From contig CAVZIN010000007.1 of assembly GCA_963775315.1 (NCBI GenBank), positions 1,302,001 to 1,366,000 of the forward strand: 64,000 bases of DNA, written 5' to 3'. Of this stretch, positions 63,164 to 64,000 are shown piece after piece. Position 1 is the first letter of the stretch; every line of letters starts with the position of its first letter. The notes below the pieces were generated by a model. The model was not told the origin of the DNA, searched no databases, and worked only from the letters and a program-made list of their open reading frames with translations. A program made the position numbers and the translations under genes. The stretch is from CAWGHZ01 sp963775315. GTDB lineage: Bacteria > Pseudomonadota > Alphaproteobacteria > MPNO01 > DASWLB01.

Positions 63164-64000
63164 ATGGCTACGTCGACTACCGGCACGACGACTGCGGGCA
63201 TCAACCTCAACAACATCTCGGTCGATCCGACGACGGGACGCGTGTCCCTGTCGGGCGCCCAGTCCGGCGTCGACTACCAGTCGATCATCAACTCGATCAT
63301 CGCCGCCCGACACATTCCGATCGATACGATCCAGACCGACGTCACCGACAACCAGGCGAAGGTCAGCGCCTTCAACGACCTGAACACCATGCTCACGTCG
63401 CTGCAATCGTCGCTGAGCAACCTGTACGGCGCGGTCAGCTTCCAGAACGCCAACAACGATTTTGCGACAAAGCAGGTCTTTGCGTCGACGGCGCGGGCCG
63501 ACGGCCAGACCCCGCCCGACGCCGCGACGCTGATCGGCGTCAGCGCGGACAATTCGGCAACCGTCGAGCAGCACAGCATCGAAATTCTCAGCACGGCGAA
63601 GTCCGAGAAGATCTCGTCCAGCAATTTCTCCAGCGCGACCACCGCTCTCAGCACACTGACCGGGCTGACCGACGGCAGCTTCCAGATCAACGGCACCACG
63701 ATCAACGTGTTCGCCACCGACACGCTTCAGGACGTGCGCGACCGGATCAAGGCCGCCGACCAGGGCGCCAACGCAACCGGCGTGACCGCCAGTATCGTGT
63801 CGGTCACCTCCACCCAGAACGTGCTTGTGCTCACTTCGGACAAGACCGGAGTGGCGAACACCATCAACCTCTCCAACGAGACCGGGGGTGCGCTTTCGTC
63901 TCTCGGGATTTCCTCGGACGGGGGTGCCACCTTCACCAACGAGCTGCAGGTCGCCCAGGATGCGCGCCTCAAGGTCGACGGGCTGAAGGATCCGACGCAC
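63164..64000 (+). CDS. fliD: Flagellar filament cap protein FliD, N-terminal part (3' end outside window)
   Basis: 279 codons are open to the end of the window. ISVDPTTGRVSLSGAQSGVDYQSIINSIIAARHIPIDTIQTDVTDNQAKVSAFNDLNTMLTSLQSSLSNL is the FliD N-terminal coiled-coil domain. It continues with the IKAADQGANATGVTASIVSVTSTQNVLVLTSDKTG module typical of this family. It caps the filament and folds incoming flagellin. ATG 63164 lies 42 bases after flaG; the reverse-strand open frame here is a shadow. Confidence 0.9.
   Translation, partial: MATSTTGTTTAGINLNNISVDPTTGRVSLSGAQSGVDYQSIINSIIAARHIPIDTIQTDVTDNQAKVSAFNDLNTMLTSLQSSLSNLYGAVSFQNANNDFATKQVFASTARADGQTPPDAATLIGVSADNSATVEQHSIEILSTAKSEKISSSNFSSATTALSTLTGLTDGSFQINGTTINVFATDTLQDVRDRIKAADQGANATGVTASIVSVTSTQNVLVLTSDKTGVANTINLSNETGGALSSLGISSDGGATFTNELQVAQDARLKVDGLKDPTH

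Noticed and set aside
63143..64000. 285-residue minus-strand open frame at the window end
   Set aside because: Antisense to the partial fliD, whose N-terminal domain is recognisable.

Overview
The window is GC-rich DNA from a flagellated, chemotactic alphaproteobacterium. The assignment rests on CtrA-type boxes (TTAA-N7-TTAA, TTAACCAT), sigma-54 flagellar promoters next to FlbD-like palindromes, a short FlgJ of the rod-binding type, a TPR-GT41 protein beside flagellin, and TRAP and hydantoinase genes. The order is not certain; Rhodospirillales or Hyphomicrobiales are plausible. No rRNA, tRNA or CRISPR array was seen.

Layout. 1-768: end of an MFS transporter. 770-13873 (minus): a tightly overlapped chemosensory operon, cheW-cheR(TPR)-cheW-mcp-cheA(REC)-cheB, continuing into two large sensor kinases, a REC-EAL c-di-GMP phosphodiesterase and a CheY-like protein. 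The gene content resembles Wsp, but the visible output is a phosphodiesterase rather than a GGDEF protein. 13957-15769 (minus): a degenerate GGDEF/EAL-type protein with a frameshift, behind a CtrA-type box. 15837-23485: anion transporter, pentapeptide-repeat protein, RND pump with a frameshifted adaptor, a membrane protein and a LysR regulator. 23633-33333 (plus): hyuA-hyuB, a complete NMT1/Ssu-type ABC importer and two M24-fold proteins that lack metal ligands, probably one catabolic operon. 33391-35292: Kup potassium transporter. 35293-39535 (minus): dctP-dctQ-dctM TRAP transporter and a luciferase-like monooxygenase. 39701-45402 (minus): a MASE1 hybrid kinase followed by a 2OG-Fe(II) oxygenase that an 837-bp IS5/IS427-type element has split at codon 4.

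45403-64000: flagellar region, flgI-flgJ-flgN-flgK-flgL-fliW, then an eight-gene sugar-modification operon, a divergent TPR-GT41 glycosyltransferase, and fliC-flaG-fliD (fliD runs off the end). flgI and fliC each have a sigma-54 promoter with upstream GGCAA/TGCCGG palindromes.

The most unusual item is 53878-56980. E1-alpha and E1-beta of a 2-oxoacid dehydrogenase are followed by a protein whose N-terminus is E2-like (lipoyl domain plus E3-binding-like segment) but whose catalytic part is a PglD/NeuD-type sugar acyltransferase. This suggests acyl transfer from lipoyl to a sugar without CoA, inside a flagellin/O-antigen sugar locus. Three genes carry frame disruptions (one by IS insertion, two by apparent single-base insertions that could be sequencing errors).
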